Shown here piece by piece: positions 24,389 through 33,134 of a DNA stretch of 60,029 bases. Position numbers and translations under genes: made by a program. The DNA is taken from contig NZ_NQKQ01000032.1 of NCBI RefSeq assembly GCF_002269505.1, positions 1 to 60,029 of the forward strand, in the 5' to 3' direction. The notes beneath the pieces were generated by a model. It did not search any database. It saw only the letters and a program-made list of their open reading frames with translations, and was not told the origin of the DNA. The DNA is from Pseudomonas fragi (lineage in GTDB: Bacteria > Pseudomonadota > Gammaproteobacteria > Pseudomonadales > Pseudomonadaceae). How positions within the stretch are numbered: the first letter of the stretch is position 1; each line of letters begins with the position of its first letter.

Positions 24389-25564
24389 ATGAGCTTGAAT
24401 CCTAGAGACGTGGTGATTGTAGACTTCGGTCGCACCCCGATGGGCCGCTCCAAGGGTGGCATGCACCGCAACACCCGTGCTGAAGACATGTCTGCGCACC
24501 TGATCAGCAAAGTGCTGGAGCGCAACAGCAAGGTTGACCCGAGCGAAGTGGAAGACGTGATCTGGGGCTGTGTCAACCAGACCCTGGAGCAGGGCTGGAA
24601 CATCGCGCGCATGGCGTCGTTGATGACCCAGATCCCGCACAGCTCTGCAGCACAGACCGTGAGCCGCCTGTGCGGTTCATCGATGAGCGCCCTGCACACG
24701 GCTGCGCAAGCGATCATGACCGGCAACGGTGACGTTTTCGTAGTTGGCGGCGTCGAGCATATGGGCCACGTGAGCATGATGCACGGTGTCGACCCTAACC
24801 CGCACATGTCGCTGTACGCGGCGAAAGCCTCGGGCATGATGGGTTTGACCGCAGAAATGCTGGGCAAGATGCACGGCATCAGCCGTGAGCAGCAGGATGC
24901 TTTTGCTGTGCGTTCCCACCAGCTCGCCCACAAGGCGACGGTAGAAGGCAAGTTCAAAGACGAAATCATCCCGATGCAGGGTTACGACGAAAACGGCTTC
25001 CTGAAAGTTTTCGACTACGATGAAACTATTCGTCCAGATACCACCCTGGAAAGCCTGGCGGCGTTGAAACCTGCGTTCAACCCTAAAGGCGGTACCGTGA
25101 CTGCGGGCACTTCGTCGCAAATCACCGACGGTGCGTCGTGCATGATCGTGATGTCGGCCCAGCGTGCAAAAGACCTGGGTCTTGAGCCGCTGGCAGTGAT
25201 CCGCTCGATGGCAGTTGCCGGTGTGGACCCTGCGATCATGGGCTATGGTCCAGTACCGGCTACGCAAAAAGCGTTGAAGCGTGCAGGCTTGAATATGGCC
25301 GATATCGACTTCATCGAGCTCAACGAAGCTTTCGCTGCACAGGCCCTGCCGGTGCTGAAAGATTTGAAAGTGCTCGACAAGATGAATGAGAAGGTTAACC
25401 TGCACGGCGGTGCCATCGCACTGGGTCACCCGTTTGGATGCTCGGGCGCTCGTATCTCTGGCACTTTGCTCAATGTAATGAAGCAAAATGGCGGCACCTT
25501 CGGGTTGTCCACCATGTGCATTGGTCTTGGCCAGGGCATTGCCACCGTCTTCGAACGCGTCTAA
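24389..25564 (+). CDS. fadA: 3-ketoacyl-CoA thiolase
   Basis: This 391-residue thiolase I is the beta subunit of the fatty acid oxidation complex and cleaves 3-ketoacyl-CoA to acetyl-CoA. The acylated cysteine is C95 (SRLCGSSMSALHTA); the C-terminal motifs NEAFAAQALPVL, GGAIALGHPFGCSGAR and the second catalytic cysteine region STMCIGLGQG are intact. It lies 27 bases after fadB with its own ribosome site (GAGAGTGAAATT) and is followed by a terminator, so fadBA is a two-gene operon. Confidence 0.96.
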   Translation: MSLNPRDVVIVDFGRTPMGRSKGGMHRNTRAEDMSAHLISKVLERNSKVDPSEVEDVIWGCVNQTLEQGWNIARMASLMTQIPHSSAAQTVSRLCGSSMSALHTAAQAIMTGNGDVFVVGGVEHMGHVSMMHGVDPNPHMSLYAAKASGMMGLTAEMLGKMHGISREQQDAFAVRSHQLAHKATVEGKFKDEIIPMQGYDENGFLKVFDYDETIRPDTTLESLAALKPAFNPKGGTVTAGTSSQITDGASCMIVMSAQRAKDLGLEPLAVIRSMAVAGVDPAIMGYGPVPATQKALKRAGLNMADIDFIELNEAFAAQALPVLKDLKVLDKMNEKVNLHGGAIALGHPFGCSGARISGTLLNVMKQNGGTFGLSTMCIGLGQGIATVFERV

Positions 25565-25582
25565 GCGTTGCGATGATGGAAG

Positions 25583-25606
25583 CCGGGGCCTTGTGCCCCG
25601 GTTTTT
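25583..25606 (+). terminator. Terminator after fadA
   Basis: The GC-rich hairpin CCGGGGC / GCCCCGG with loop CTTGT is followed by TTTTTGTTT, 18 bases after the fadA stop. Confidence 0.88.
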
Positions 25607-25651
25607 GTTTTTAAGCGTGTTTATTTTTTTATTTTGCAGAGGGGCCGCAAT

Positions 25652-25888
25652 ATGCCGCTACAACCTGGGCTCTATCAGCACTACAAAGGCCCTCAATACC
25701 GGGTATTCAGTGTGGCACGCCACTCCGAAACCGAAGAGGATGTGGTGTTCTATCAAGCTCTGTATGGCGATTACGGCTTTTGGGTACGCCCGCTGAGCAT
25801 GTTCCTGGAGTCAGTCATGGTCGAGGGCGAACAGGTCCCGCGCTTTGCCTTGATTCAGGCAGAACCCAGCGTTTTTTCCAGGCCATAA
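25652..25888 (+). CDS. DUF1653 family small protein
   Basis: A 78-residue protein with the DUF1653 pattern: LQPGLYQHYKGPQYRVF, then HSETEEDVVFYQALYGDYG, then VRPLSMFLESV. It is probably a small beta-barrel domain of unknown role. ATG 25652 is preferred over 25634 because the family starts at P-x-G-x-Y; GAGGGGCCGC precedes it. Conserved position between fadA and topA in Pseudomonas. Confidence 0.88.
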   Translation: MPLQPGLYQHYKGPQYRVFSVARHSETEEDVVFYQALYGDYGFWVRPLSMFLESVMVEGEQVPRFALIQAEPSVFSRP

Positions 25889-26002
25889 GGGCAGGTCGCG
25901 CAGAACCCTGTGCTTGACCTCACCTTGTAGCCACTATATATAGCGGTGCCGCGTCAGGCGCGAACCGCCTTTCACTTCTAGAATTCAGGAATTTTCTGAT
26001 CC

Positions 26003-28630
26003 ATGGGCAAATCGCTGGTCATTGTGGAATCCCCGGCTAAGGCCAAGACCATCAACAAGTACTTGGGCAACGAGTACGTGGTGAAGTCGAGTATCGGCCA
26101 TATCCGAGACCTGCCCACCAGCGGTTCGGCTAGCGCCAGCAAAGAACCGGCTGCCAAGCGTGGCAAGGCAGCGGCGGGCGAAGCGCCGGCCCTGTCGCCA
26201 AAAGAGAAGGCTCAAAAGCAGCTGATCTCGCGCATGGGCGTTGATCCCGAACACGGCTGGAAAGCCAAGTACGAGATCCTGCCTGGCAAGGAAAAGGTCA
26301 TCGAAGAGCTGCGCCGGCTCGCCAAGGATGCTGACACCATCTATCTCGCAACCGACTTGGATCGCGAGGGGGAAGCCATTGCCTGGCACCTGCGCGAAGC
26401 CATCGGTGGCGATGACACCCGCTACAAGCGTGTGGTGTTCAACGAAATCACCAAGAAAGCGATTCAGGAAGCCTTCTCCAAGCCGGGCGAGCTGGATATC
26501 AACCGCGTTAACGCCCAACAGGCACGCCGCTTTCTCGACCGCGTCGTTGGTTACATGGTTTCGCCGCTGCTGTGGGCCAAGGTTGCCCGTGGTCTGTCGG
26601 CAGGTCGTGTGCAATCGGTGGCCGTGAAGCTGGTGGTGGAGCGTGAGCGCGAGATCCGTGCGTTCAACCCTGAAGAATACTGGGAAATCCACGCCGACCT
26701 TGGCACCGCCAAGGGTGCGAAGGTGCGTTTCGACGTGGCCCGCGAAAAAGGCGAGGCGTTCAAGCCGCTGAACGAAGCGCAGGCTATGGCTGCGCTGGAG
26801 AAGCTCAAGGCTTCGAACTACAGCATCGTCAAGCGTGAAGACAAACCGACCAGCAGCAAGCCGTCGGCGCCTTTCATTACCTCCACCCTGCAACAGGCCG
26901 CGAGCAATCGACTGGGCTACGGGGTGAAGAAAACCATGATGATGGCCCAGCGTTTGTATGAAGCGGGCTACATCACGTATATGCGTACCGATTCCACCAA
27001 CCTCTCGGCCGATGCGGTCGAGATGGCACGCACTTATATTGAAGGCGAGTTCGGCGCGTCGTACCTGCCGCCTGCTCCCAATGTGTACAGCAGCAAGGAA
27101 GGCGCACAGGAGGCTCACGAAGCGATTCGTCCTTCTGACGTAAACATGCACCCGAGCAAGCTGACGGGCATGGAGCGCGACGCTGAGCGCCTTTACGAGC
27201 TGATCTGGCGCCAATTTGTGGCGTGCCAGATGCTGCCGGCCAAATACCTGTCGACCACCGTCACTGTGGCGGCCGGTGATTTTGAGCTGCGCGCCAAGGG
27301 CCGCATCCTCAAATTCGACGGTTACACCCGTGTAATGCCGCAAATTGCCAAGCCGGGCGACGACGATGTGCTGCCGGACATGGCCCAGGGCGATGCCCTG
27401 AAACTGATCGAGCTCGACCCGAGCCAGCACTTTACCAAGCCGCCTGCGCGTTATTCCGAAGCCAGCCTGGTAAAAGAGATGGAAAAACGTGGCATCGGTC
27501 GTCCTTCGACCTATGCGGCGATTATCTCGACCATTCAGGATCGTGGTTACGTGGCGCTGCACAACCGCCGCTTCTACTCCGAAAAAATGGGCGACATCGT
27601 TACCGAACGTTTGTCCGAAAGCTTCTCCGACCTGATGGACTACGGCTTCACCGCCGGCATGGAAGAGAATCTCGATGACGTGGCGCAAGGCGAGCGCGAC
27701 TGGAAAAACGTGCTGGACGAGTTCTACGGCGACTTCAAGAAGAAGCTCGAAGTAGCGGCTGCGCCGGAAGGTGGCATGCGCGCCAACCAGCCGGTCATGA
27801 CTGATATTCCGTGCAAGGAATGTGGTCGTCCGATGCAGATCCGTACCGCTTCGACCGGTGTATTCCTGGGTTGCTCTGGGTATAGCCTGCCGCCTAAAGA
27901 GCGTTGCAAGGCCACGGTCAACCTGGTGCCGGGTGATGAAATCGCCGCCGACGACGAAGGCGAGTCCGAGTCGCTGGTGTTGTTGGGCAAGCACCGTTGC
28001 CCGATCTGCAGCACGGCGATGGATGCCTACCTGCTGGATGAGAAGCACAAGCTGCACATCTGCGGTAACAACCCGGATTGTGTCGGTTACGAGATCGAAG
28101 AAGGCAACTACCGCATCAAGGGCTATGAAGGTCCGAGCCTTGAGTGCGACAAGTGCGGCAGCGAAATGCAGCTTAAAACCGGTCGTTTCGGCAAGTTCTT
28201 CGGCTGTACCAATGCCGAATGCAAAAACACCCGCAAACTGCTGAAAAGCGGTGAAGCGGCGCCGCCGAAAATGGACCCGGTGAAAATGCCGGAGCTTAAA
28301 TGCGAGAAGGTCAACGACACGTACATCCTGCGTGATGGTGCTTCGGGGTTGTTCCTGGCGGCAAGCCAGTTCCCGAAAAACCGCGAGACCCGTGCACCGC
28401 TGGTGATCGAGATTCTTCCTCACAAGGACGAGATCGATCCCAAGTACCACTTCTTGTGTGAAGCACCGAAGAAAGACCCGGACGGTCGTCCGGCAGTGAT
28501 CCGCTACAGTCGCAAAACCAAAGAGCAGTACGTGCAGACTGAAGTGGATGGCAAACCGACTGGCTGGCGTGCGTTCTACGACGGCAAGAGCTGGAAGGTT
28601 GAAGACAAGCGTAAAGAAAAAGACGCTTGA
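26003..28630 (+). CDS. topA: DNA topoisomerase I
   Basis: An 875-residue type IA topoisomerase that relaxes negative supercoils. The N-terminal Toprim domain has KSLVIVESPAKAKTI, and D-x-D-x-E in TDLDREGEA. The catalytic tyrosine is Y326 (YITYMRTDSTN), followed by the HEAIRPSD motif. The C-terminal part carries three four-cysteine zinc motifs (starting CKECGRP, CPICSTAMD and CDKCGSEMQ), then a basic tail ending KEKDA. E. coli TopA is 865 residues. A strong terminator follows. Confidence 0.97.
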   Translation: MGKSLVIVESPAKAKTINKYLGNEYVVKSSIGHIRDLPTSGSASASKEPAAKRGKAAAGEAPALSPKEKAQKQLISRMGVDPEHGWKAKYEILPGKEKVIEELRRLAKDADTIYLATDLDREGEAIAWHLREAIGGDDTRYKRVVFNEITKKAIQEAFSKPGELDINRVNAQQARRFLDRVVGYMVSPLLWAKVARGLSAGRVQSVAVKLVVEREREIRAFNPEEYWEIHADLGTAKGAKVRFDVAREKGEAFKPLNEAQAMAALEKLKASNYSIVKREDKPTSSKPSAPFITSTLQQAASNRLGYGVKKTMMMAQRLYEAGYITYMRTDSTNLSADAVEMARTYIEGEFGASYLPPAPNVYSSKEGAQEAHEAIRPSDVNMHPSKLTGMERDAERLYELIWRQFVACQMLPAKYLSTTVTVAAGDFELRAKGRILKFDGYTRVMPQIAKPGDDDVLPDMAQGDALKLIELDPSQHFTKPPARYSEASLVKEMEKRGIGRPSTYAAIISTIQDRGYVALHNRRFYSEKMGDIVTERLSESFSDLMDYGFTAGMEENLDDVAQGERDWKNVLDEFYGDFKKKLEVAAAPEGGMRANQPVMTDIPCKECGRPMQIRTASTGVFLGCSGYSLPPKERCKATVNLVPGDEIAADDEGESESLVLLGKHRCPICSTAMDAYLLDEKHKLHICGNNPDCVGYEIEEGNYRIKGYEGPSLECDKCGSEMQLKTGRFGKFFGCTNAECKNTRKLLKSGEAAPPKMDPVKMPELKCEKVNDTYILRDGASGLFLAASQFPKNRETRAPLVIEILPHKDEIDPKYHFLCEAPKKDPDGRPAVIRYSRKTKEQYVQTEVDGKPTGWRAFYDGKSWKVEDKRKEKDA

Positions 28631-28650
28631 TCTGAGCTGGTCGCTGAATA

Positions 28651-28690
28651 AAAAACCGCGCAAGGGCTGCATGCCTTGCGCGGTTTTTTG
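28651..28690 (+). terminator. Terminator after topA
   Basis: The hairpin AAAAACCGCGCAAGG / CCTTGCGCGGTTTTTT has a loop around GCTGCATG and a T tract, 21 bases after the topA stop. Confidence 0.92.
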
Positions 28691-28706
28691 TTTTGGGTAG
28701 AAGGTT

Positions 28707-28849
28707 TGTAGCAGCTGCCTAAGGAACGAGGCTGCGTTCGGCGGCGAAGCCGTCGTAAGTCAGGCGACTCGGTGTGTCAGCAATATTGAGTGCTCTAGTT
28801 TTACGACGACTGCGTCGCCGAACGCAACCTTCGTTCCTCGGCTGCTACG
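28707..28849. repeat. Long intergenic palindrome (TGTAGCAGCTG variant)
   Basis: Arms TGTAGCAGCTGCCTAAGGAA and TTCCTCGGCTGCTAC plus inner arms GGCTGCGTTCGGCG / CGCCGAACGCAACC. Similar in layout to the TGTAGTCGCTG family but with a different arm sequence. It lies just upstream of the DUF6586 gene and rules out the longest reading frame there as coding. Confidence 0.85.
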
Positions 28850-28935
28850 AGACCTATGTGCAACGCTTGCACCAGCACGCCCTGATCCCTGAGACTGCAC
28901 AACCTGCCTTTACCCATTCGCTGTGGAGCGCCCGC

Positions 28936-29457
28936 ATGGCTCACGAACTCTATACCCGCACCAATCAGAAGATCTATTTCGCTGGCTTGGCCCTGGAGGC
29001 CATGAACAAGGCGAGTGAAGGGCGGGCCATGAATGCTCAGGCGCTGGTTCAGGCTGAACGTGAATCGGCGATTTTTCACCTGTATGGCGCTTTGCTTGGC
29101 TTGTGCCATGAAATTGCGGGCTTTTATCGGCTGCCGCAAGCCAGTGCGCCGCGGGTCGAGCTGCTGCTGACCCGCCAGGTGCTGGACGAGAAGGCGATCC
29201 CGGAGCTGGCAGAGCTGGTCGAACTGGCCCACGCGCCGCAAGCCTGGCTGGCACAGCTGGTGGCAACCCATGCAGCGCTCTATCAGCCGCTGCAGGCGCC
29301 GAAAAAGGTCAAGGCGGATGTGTTCCAGCCTTTGATTGATACGGTCAACCTGGAGGACGAGGCGCCCCAGGGCTTGAGTCGCGAAACACTGGAAGAGTGG
29401 CGTCAGAACCTCAAGGCACTGGCCATCCGGTTCCGTGACGGACTCAATGAGTGTTGA
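28936..29457 (+). CDS. DUF6586 family protein
   Basis: A 173-residue, alpha-helical, soluble protein of unknown function, starting MAHELYTRTNQKIYFAGL. I place the start at 28936 because the upstream open frame runs through the palindromic repeat and because family members begin at this MAxELYxRTNQKIYFA sequence; GGAG lies 8-11 bases before. Features include FHLYGALLGLCHEIAGFY and a leucine/alanine-rich helical C-terminal half. It lies between topA and the lexA-sulA locus, a conserved place in Pseudomonas. Confidence 0.82.
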   Translation: MAHELYTRTNQKIYFAGLALEAMNKASEGRAMNAQALVQAERESAIFHLYGALLGLCHEIAGFYRLPQASAPRVELLLTRQVLDEKAIPELAELVELAHAPQAWLAQLVATHAALYQPLQAPKKVKADVFQPLIDTVNLEDEAPQGLSRETLEEWRQNLKALAIRFRDGLNEC

Positions 29458-29576
29458 CGGTCGAAGCCGAAACGGTACAGTCATTCATCAGTCTGTAATG
29501 GAAAGCGCTTCAGATCCTGGGAATTTTCCGCATGATGGCTGATATACTCCCACGCTTTCGTGGAGAACAAATTTAT

Positions 29577-29810
29577 ATGCCAACGTCCTTTCTAGAAATT
29601 GTCGAGTTGCCAGACGGCCGCATCGAGTTGCGCCGTGCTGAGGACGAAGGGTCTTTGGTCACGCTGAGTTTTTCTGAAGATGCCAAGGCTTTTCTTCAGG
29701 GGCAGCACGTTGAGGTGGCTAAAGCCATGCTCAGCGTCGGTGTACAAATGGCGGGTCGGCTGGCCGAAGGCGAGCTTGAAAAAGACGATGGGCCGCGCAT
29801 TCTTCATTAA
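29577..29810 (+). CDS. Conserved small protein of unknown function
   Basis: A 77-residue acidic protein, MPTSFLEIVELPDGRIELRR to DDGPRILH. No signal peptide, membrane segment or cysteine. Beta strands at the N-terminus (FLEIVELPDGRIELRRAE) are followed by a helix (SEDAKAFLQGQHVEVAKAML). A longer version from 29532 is possible, but GTGGAGAACAAA upstream of 29577 supports the shorter one. It lies on the strand opposite sulA, converging with it. Function unknown. Confidence 0.78.
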   Translation: MPTSFLEIVELPDGRIELRRAEDEGSLVTLSFSEDAKAFLQGQHVEVAKAMLSVGVQMAGRLAEGELEKDDGPRILH

Positions 29811-29879
29811 GCGCCCCCGGATCCGGTACCACAGTCAGGCAAGTGCATTCTGCACTGGCCCTGTGGTTGCGTCGGATAT

Positions 29880-30353
29880 TTAGCCCAAACGAATATTAAG
29901 GCTTTGCCCGTGGCCGGTGCGTGCTGCGCTGATCAACTGTTGGCGTGTAGCACTGTTTAGCGGGTTGATCCAGCTGACAACGGTGTGGCTGCGGCCCAGG
30001 CGCAACGCTTCGCAGGTGAGCTGCAAGGCGCTTTTATTGCCGTTGGGTTGTAGCAGCAGAATGCGCTCGCGGTTTAGCCCGGCGTCGCGCAACCAGCTTT
30101 GGGTCAGGCTTGCAGGCGGTGCGATAAGTGTCAGCCAGCGGGCATTTTGTTGCTCGCTCAGCTCGCGCAGCATGGGGGCAAGCAGGTTCAGGCAGTTTCC
30201 GGCAGCACCGCGTAGCGACAGCTCACTGAAGACTTCAGGTTCGGCGCTCCAGGGTGAATCGAGCACGTCCTTGATCGCAGGGGTCATGGGTTGTGCCATG
30301 AACGCCTCGAACAAGGTCAGTTGTGCGGGCAGCGGTGTGTGGGGAAACTGCAT
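29880..30353 (-). CDS. sulA: SOS cell division inhibitor SulA
   Basis: This 157-residue protein of the SulA family blocks FtsZ assembly during the SOS response. The conserved core is visible: NCLNLLAPMLRELSEQQNAR, WLTLIAPPASLTQSWLRDAG and LLLQPNGNKSALQ. It lies 11 bases downstream of lexA on the same strand, so repressor and inhibitor form one SOS-induced operon, the usual Pseudomonas arrangement. Control is by the two LexA boxes upstream of lexA. Confidence 0.9.
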   Translation of the reverse strand: MQFPHTPLPAQLTLFEAFMAQPMTPAIKDVLDSPWSAEPEVFSELSLRGAAGNCLNLLAPMLRELSEQQNARWLTLIAPPASLTQSWLRDAGLNRERILLLQPNGNKSALQLTCEALRLGRSHTVVSWINPLNSATRQQLISAARTGHGQSLNIRLG

Positions 30354-30364
30354 GACGCCTCCTA

Positions 30365-30973
30365 TTAGCGGCGAATAACGCCGACGCTCAGGCCTTCAAT
30401 GACCAGTTCCTGCTCCTTGAGATTGACTTCAATAGGGGCAAAATCCGGATTTTCAGCGATAAGCCAGACTTTGCTGCCTTCACGCTTGAAGCGTTTTACG
30501 GTCACTTCGTCGTCGATGCGGGCTACCACGATCTGGCCGTTGCGCGCTTCGCGGCAGGTATGCACAGCCAGCAGGTCGCCATCGAAGATGCCGACGTCCT
30601 TCATGCTCATGCCCTGTACGCGCAGCAGGTAATCAGCTCGCGGATGGAAGAACGTCGGATTGATGTTGCAGGACTCTTCGACATGTTCCTGCGCCAGAAT
30701 CGGCGCACCGGCAGCGACACGACCGATGATGGGCAGGGTGGATTCGTCAGCCTTGGCTTCAAAGCCCGGGATGCGAATGCCGCGCGATGCGCCTGGGGTC
30801 ATCTCGATGGCGCCCTTGCGGGCCAATGCCTTGAGATGCTCTTCGGCGGCGTTGGGGGACTTGAAACCCAGTTCCTGTGCGATCTCGGCACGGGTGGGCG
30901 GGTATCCGTTGTCATCCAGGCATCGCTTGATGAAAGCCAGGATCTCAGCTTGGCGTGGCGTCAGTTTTAACAT
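30365..30973 (-). CDS. lexA: LexA repressor
   Basis: This 202-residue SOS repressor has an N-terminal winged helix-turn-helix (about 1-65, RQAEILAFIKRCLDDNGYPP, AEIAQELGFKS). Self-cleavage is expected at A88-G89 (GRVAAGAP) with the catalytic dyad S123 (GMSMKDVG) and K160 (VTVKRF), each four residues later than in E. coli LexA. Two SOS boxes lie just upstream of the start, so it is autoregulated. First gene of the lexA-sulA operon. Confidence 0.97.
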   Translation of the reverse strand: MLKLTPRQAEILAFIKRCLDDNGYPPTRAEIAQELGFKSPNAAEEHLKALARKGAIEMTPGASRGIRIPGFEAKADESTLPIIGRVAAGAPILAQEHVEESCNINPTFFHPRADYLLRVQGMSMKDVGIFDGDLLAVHTCREARNGQIVVARIDDEVTVKRFKREGSKVWLIAENPDFAPIEVNLKEQELVIEGLSVGVIRR

Positions 30974-30983
30974 GATGATCGCT

Positions 30984-30999
30984 CTGTCTTTTTATACAG
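30984..30999. promoter_or_regulatory. LexA-binding SOS box 1
   Basis: The palindrome CTGTCTTTTTATACAG fits CTG-N10-CAG exactly and lies 11 bases upstream of the lexA start codon. Confidence 0.92.
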
Positions 31000-31002
31000 T
31001 GA

Positions 31003-31018
31003 CTGGGATTATATACAG
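31003..31018. promoter_or_regulatory. LexA-binding SOS box 2
   Basis: The palindrome CTGGGATTATATACAG fits CTG-N10-CAG exactly, three bases from box 1. Paired boxes are typical of lexA promoters and allow tight autoregulation. Confidence 0.9.
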
Positions 31019-31183
31019 TGAAGGCGTATTGGCAATCATCCATTTCCGGCAGTCCGCTGGACGGTCATTGCCAGGCCGGGTGGGCCGTACTTTATCAGGT
31101 GGGGCCTGGCTGGCCGAGGCTGTGGTTAAATGCGAAACCGCCCGGTCGCAAAACGAATAGGTCATCTTGACTTTTTACAAGCT

Positions 31184-31210
31184 GAAACGTATGTTTCAAA
31201 CAAGTGTTTA
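31184..31210. promoter_or_regulatory. PsrA operator (autoregulation)
   Basis: The perfect inverted repeat GAAAC-GTAT-GTTTC (31184-31197) overlaps a second site CAAAC-AAGT-GTTTA (31197-31210). Both match the PsrA consensus (G/C)AAAC-N2-4-GTTT(G/C) known from P. aeruginosa. They lie 24-50 bases upstream of the psrA start, consistent with self-repression relieved by long-chain acyl-CoA or fatty acids. Confidence 0.85.
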
Positions 31211-31233
31211 AATGTTTGTCAGGCGGAGTAGTC

Positions 31234-31941
31234 ATGGCCCAGTCGGAAACCGTTGAACGTATCCTTGATGCTGCCGAGCAGCTGTTCGCGGAAAAAGGGT
31301 TTGCTGAAACCTCGTTGCGGCTGATTACCAGCAAGGCCGGGGTTAACCTGGCGGCGGTCAATTACCATTTTGGTTCAAAGAAAGCGCTGATCCAGGCGGT
31401 ATTCTCGCGTTTCCTGGGGCCTTTTTGCGCCAACCTGGACCGTGAGCTGGAGCGCCGTCAGGGCAAGCCGGAGAATCGTCCGACTCTTGAGGAGTTGCTG
31501 GAGATGCTGGTCGAGCAGGCGCTGGTGATCCAGCCGCGCAGCGGCAATGACCTGTCGATCTTCATGCGCCTGCTGGGGTTGGCGTTCAGTCAGAGCCAGG
31601 GCCATTTGCGCCGCTACCTTGAGGATATGTACGGTAAGGTTTTCCGTCGCTACATGTTGCTGGTCAACGAAGCGGCCCCGCAGATCCCGCCCATCGAGCT
31701 GTTCTGGCGCGTGCATTTCATGCTCGGGGCCGCGGCCTTCAGCATGTCGGGGATCAAGGCGCTGCGTGCCATTGCCGAGACCGACTTTGGCGTCAACACC
31801 TCGATCGAACAGGTCATGCGCCTGATGGTGCCGTTCCTCGCCGCCGGCATGCGTGCCGAGAGCGGGGTGAGTGACCCTGCAATGGCCAGTGCCCAGATGC
31901 GCCCTCGCAGTAAAACCGCACCGGTCAGTGCCAAGGTTTGA
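31234..31941 (+). CDS. psrA: TetR-family regulator PsrA
   Basis: This 235-residue repressor/activator has an N-terminal TetR helix-turn-helix (ERILDAAEQLFAEKGFAETS, LRLITSKAGVNLAAVNYHFG). In Pseudomonas PsrA senses long-chain fatty acids, represses itself and beta-oxidation genes and activates rpoS. The start at 31234 follows GGCGGAGTAGTC; an upstream ATG at 31204 lies within the operator region. The C-terminal ligand domain is alpha-helical and ends with a loose polar tail. Identity rests on the neighbours lexA, nagZ and the operator as well as the protein. Confidence 0.92.
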   Translation: MAQSETVERILDAAEQLFAEKGFAETSLRLITSKAGVNLAAVNYHFGSKKALIQAVFSRFLGPFCANLDRELERRQGKPENRPTLEELLEMLVEQALVIQPRSGNDLSIFMRLLGLAFSQSQGHLRRYLEDMYGKVFRRYMLLVNEAAPQIPPIELFWRVHFMLGAAAFSMSGIKALRAIAETDFGVNTSIEQVMRLMVPFLAAGMRAESGVSDPAMASAQMRPRSKTAPVSAKV

Positions 31942-32110
31942 CCCGCTGCGGGTGGGCGTGGCAGCTTTGTTCCGCTAAGCTAGCTGCCATGTCCAGCCCT
32001 GTCTTGTTCCCGTCTGTCGAATCGCTGCTGCCTCTCTGGAGTGCGGCGCGCGGGCCTGTGCCCGGGCATCCGGAGCGGGCAACAAGCGCTCTCTTTCTTA
32101 AGGATTTCCC

Positions 32111-33121
32111 ATGAGTTCTGCCTTGCAAGGCTCCTTGATGGTGGACGTCGCCGGTACCTGGCTGACGGCTGAAGACCGGCAATTGCTGCGCCAGCCTGAA
32201 GTGGGTGGTTTGATCATCTTTGCGCGCAATATCGAACACCCGCGCCAGGTGCGAGAGCTGAGCGCGTCGATTCGTGCGGTGCGCCCGGACTTGCTGCTGG
32301 CGGTCGACCAGGAAGGCGGCCGGGTGCAGCGTCTGCGTCAGGGCTTTGTGCGCCTGCCGGCTATGCGCGCCATTGCCGACAACCCGAATGCCGAGTATCT
32401 GGCCGAGCAGTGTGGCTGGATCATGGCCACTGAAGTGCTGGCGGTGGGGCTGGACTTGAGCTTTGCTCCGGTGCTGGACCTGGACTACCAGCGCAGTGCG
32501 GTGGTAGGTAGCCGTTCGTTCGAGGGTGATCCCGAGCGCGCAGCTGTATTGGCCGGAGCATTTATTCGCGGGATGAACGACGCGGGCATGGCTGCTACTG
32601 GTAAGCACTTTCCGGGGCACGGGTGGGCTGAAGCTGATTCTCATGTAGCCATCCCTACTGATGAGCGCAGTCTTGAGCAGATCCGCGCCCACGATCTTGT
32701 ACCCTTTGCCCGACTGAGCAAGCATCTGGCTGCGGTCATGCCGGCCCATGTGATCTATCCGCAAGTGGACAGCCAGCCAGCAGGGTTTTCCCGACGCTGG
32801 CTGCAGGACATTTTGCGCGGTGAGCTGCAGTTTGACGGGGTGATTTTCAGTGATGACCTGTCGATGGCTGGTGCCCATGTTGTCGGTGATGCCGCCAGCC
32901 GTATCGAGGCTGCCCTGTCGGCCGGTTGCGACATGGGCCTGGTGTGCAACGATCGCGCCGCCGCAGAGCTGGCCCTCAGCGCTGCCCAGCGCATGAAGGT
33001 CACGCCGTCTCCTCGGATTGCGCGCATGCGCGCTCAGGCCTGGGCCAGCACCGATTATCGCCAGAGCCCGCGCTGGCTGGTGGCGATCGGCGCACTCAAA
33101 GATGCTCAATTAATTGATTAA
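32111..33121 (+). CDS. nagZ: Beta-N-acetylhexosaminidase NagZ
   Basis: This 336-residue cytoplasmic glycoside hydrolase family 3 enzyme removes GlcNAc from anhydro-muropeptides during cell wall recycling, thereby affecting AmpC induction in pseudomonads. Visible are LLAVDQEGGRVQRL, the flexible catalytic loop KHFPGHGWAEADSH, and the nucleophile aspartate in VIFSDDLSMAGA. AAGGATTTCCC precedes the start. It ends 13 bases before the phosphorylase start (33135) and is probably co-transcribed with it. Confidence 0.94.
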   Translation: MSSALQGSLMVDVAGTWLTAEDRQLLRQPEVGGLIIFARNIEHPRQVRELSASIRAVRPDLLLAVDQEGGRVQRLRQGFVRLPAMRAIADNPNAEYLAEQCGWIMATEVLAVGLDLSFAPVLDLDYQRSAVVGSRSFEGDPERAAVLAGAFIRGMNDAGMAATGKHFPGHGWAEADSHVAIPTDERSLEQIRAHDLVPFARLSKHLAAVMPAHVIYPQVDSQPAGFSRRWLQDILRGELQFDGVIFSDDLSMAGAHVVGDAASRIEAALSAGCDMGLVCNDRAAAELALSAAQRMKVTPSPRIARMRAQAWASTDYRQSPRWLVAIGALKDAQLID

Positions 33122-33134
33122 GGGATCTGCCTCA

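Noticed and set aside
22316..24640. 774-residue minus-strand frame opposite fadB
   Set aside because: Shadow of a highly biased GC-rich gene. His/Val/Gln/Asp-rich translation without any domain, fully covered by fadB.
25985..28672. 895-residue minus-strand frame opposite topA
   Set aside because: Antisense shadow of topA; the translation is Arg/His/Phe-rich low-complexity with no motif.
28774..28935. Longer N-terminus for the DUF6586 protein
   Set aside because: This part of the frame lies in the 28707-28849 palindrome and is Arg-rich and unlike the family.
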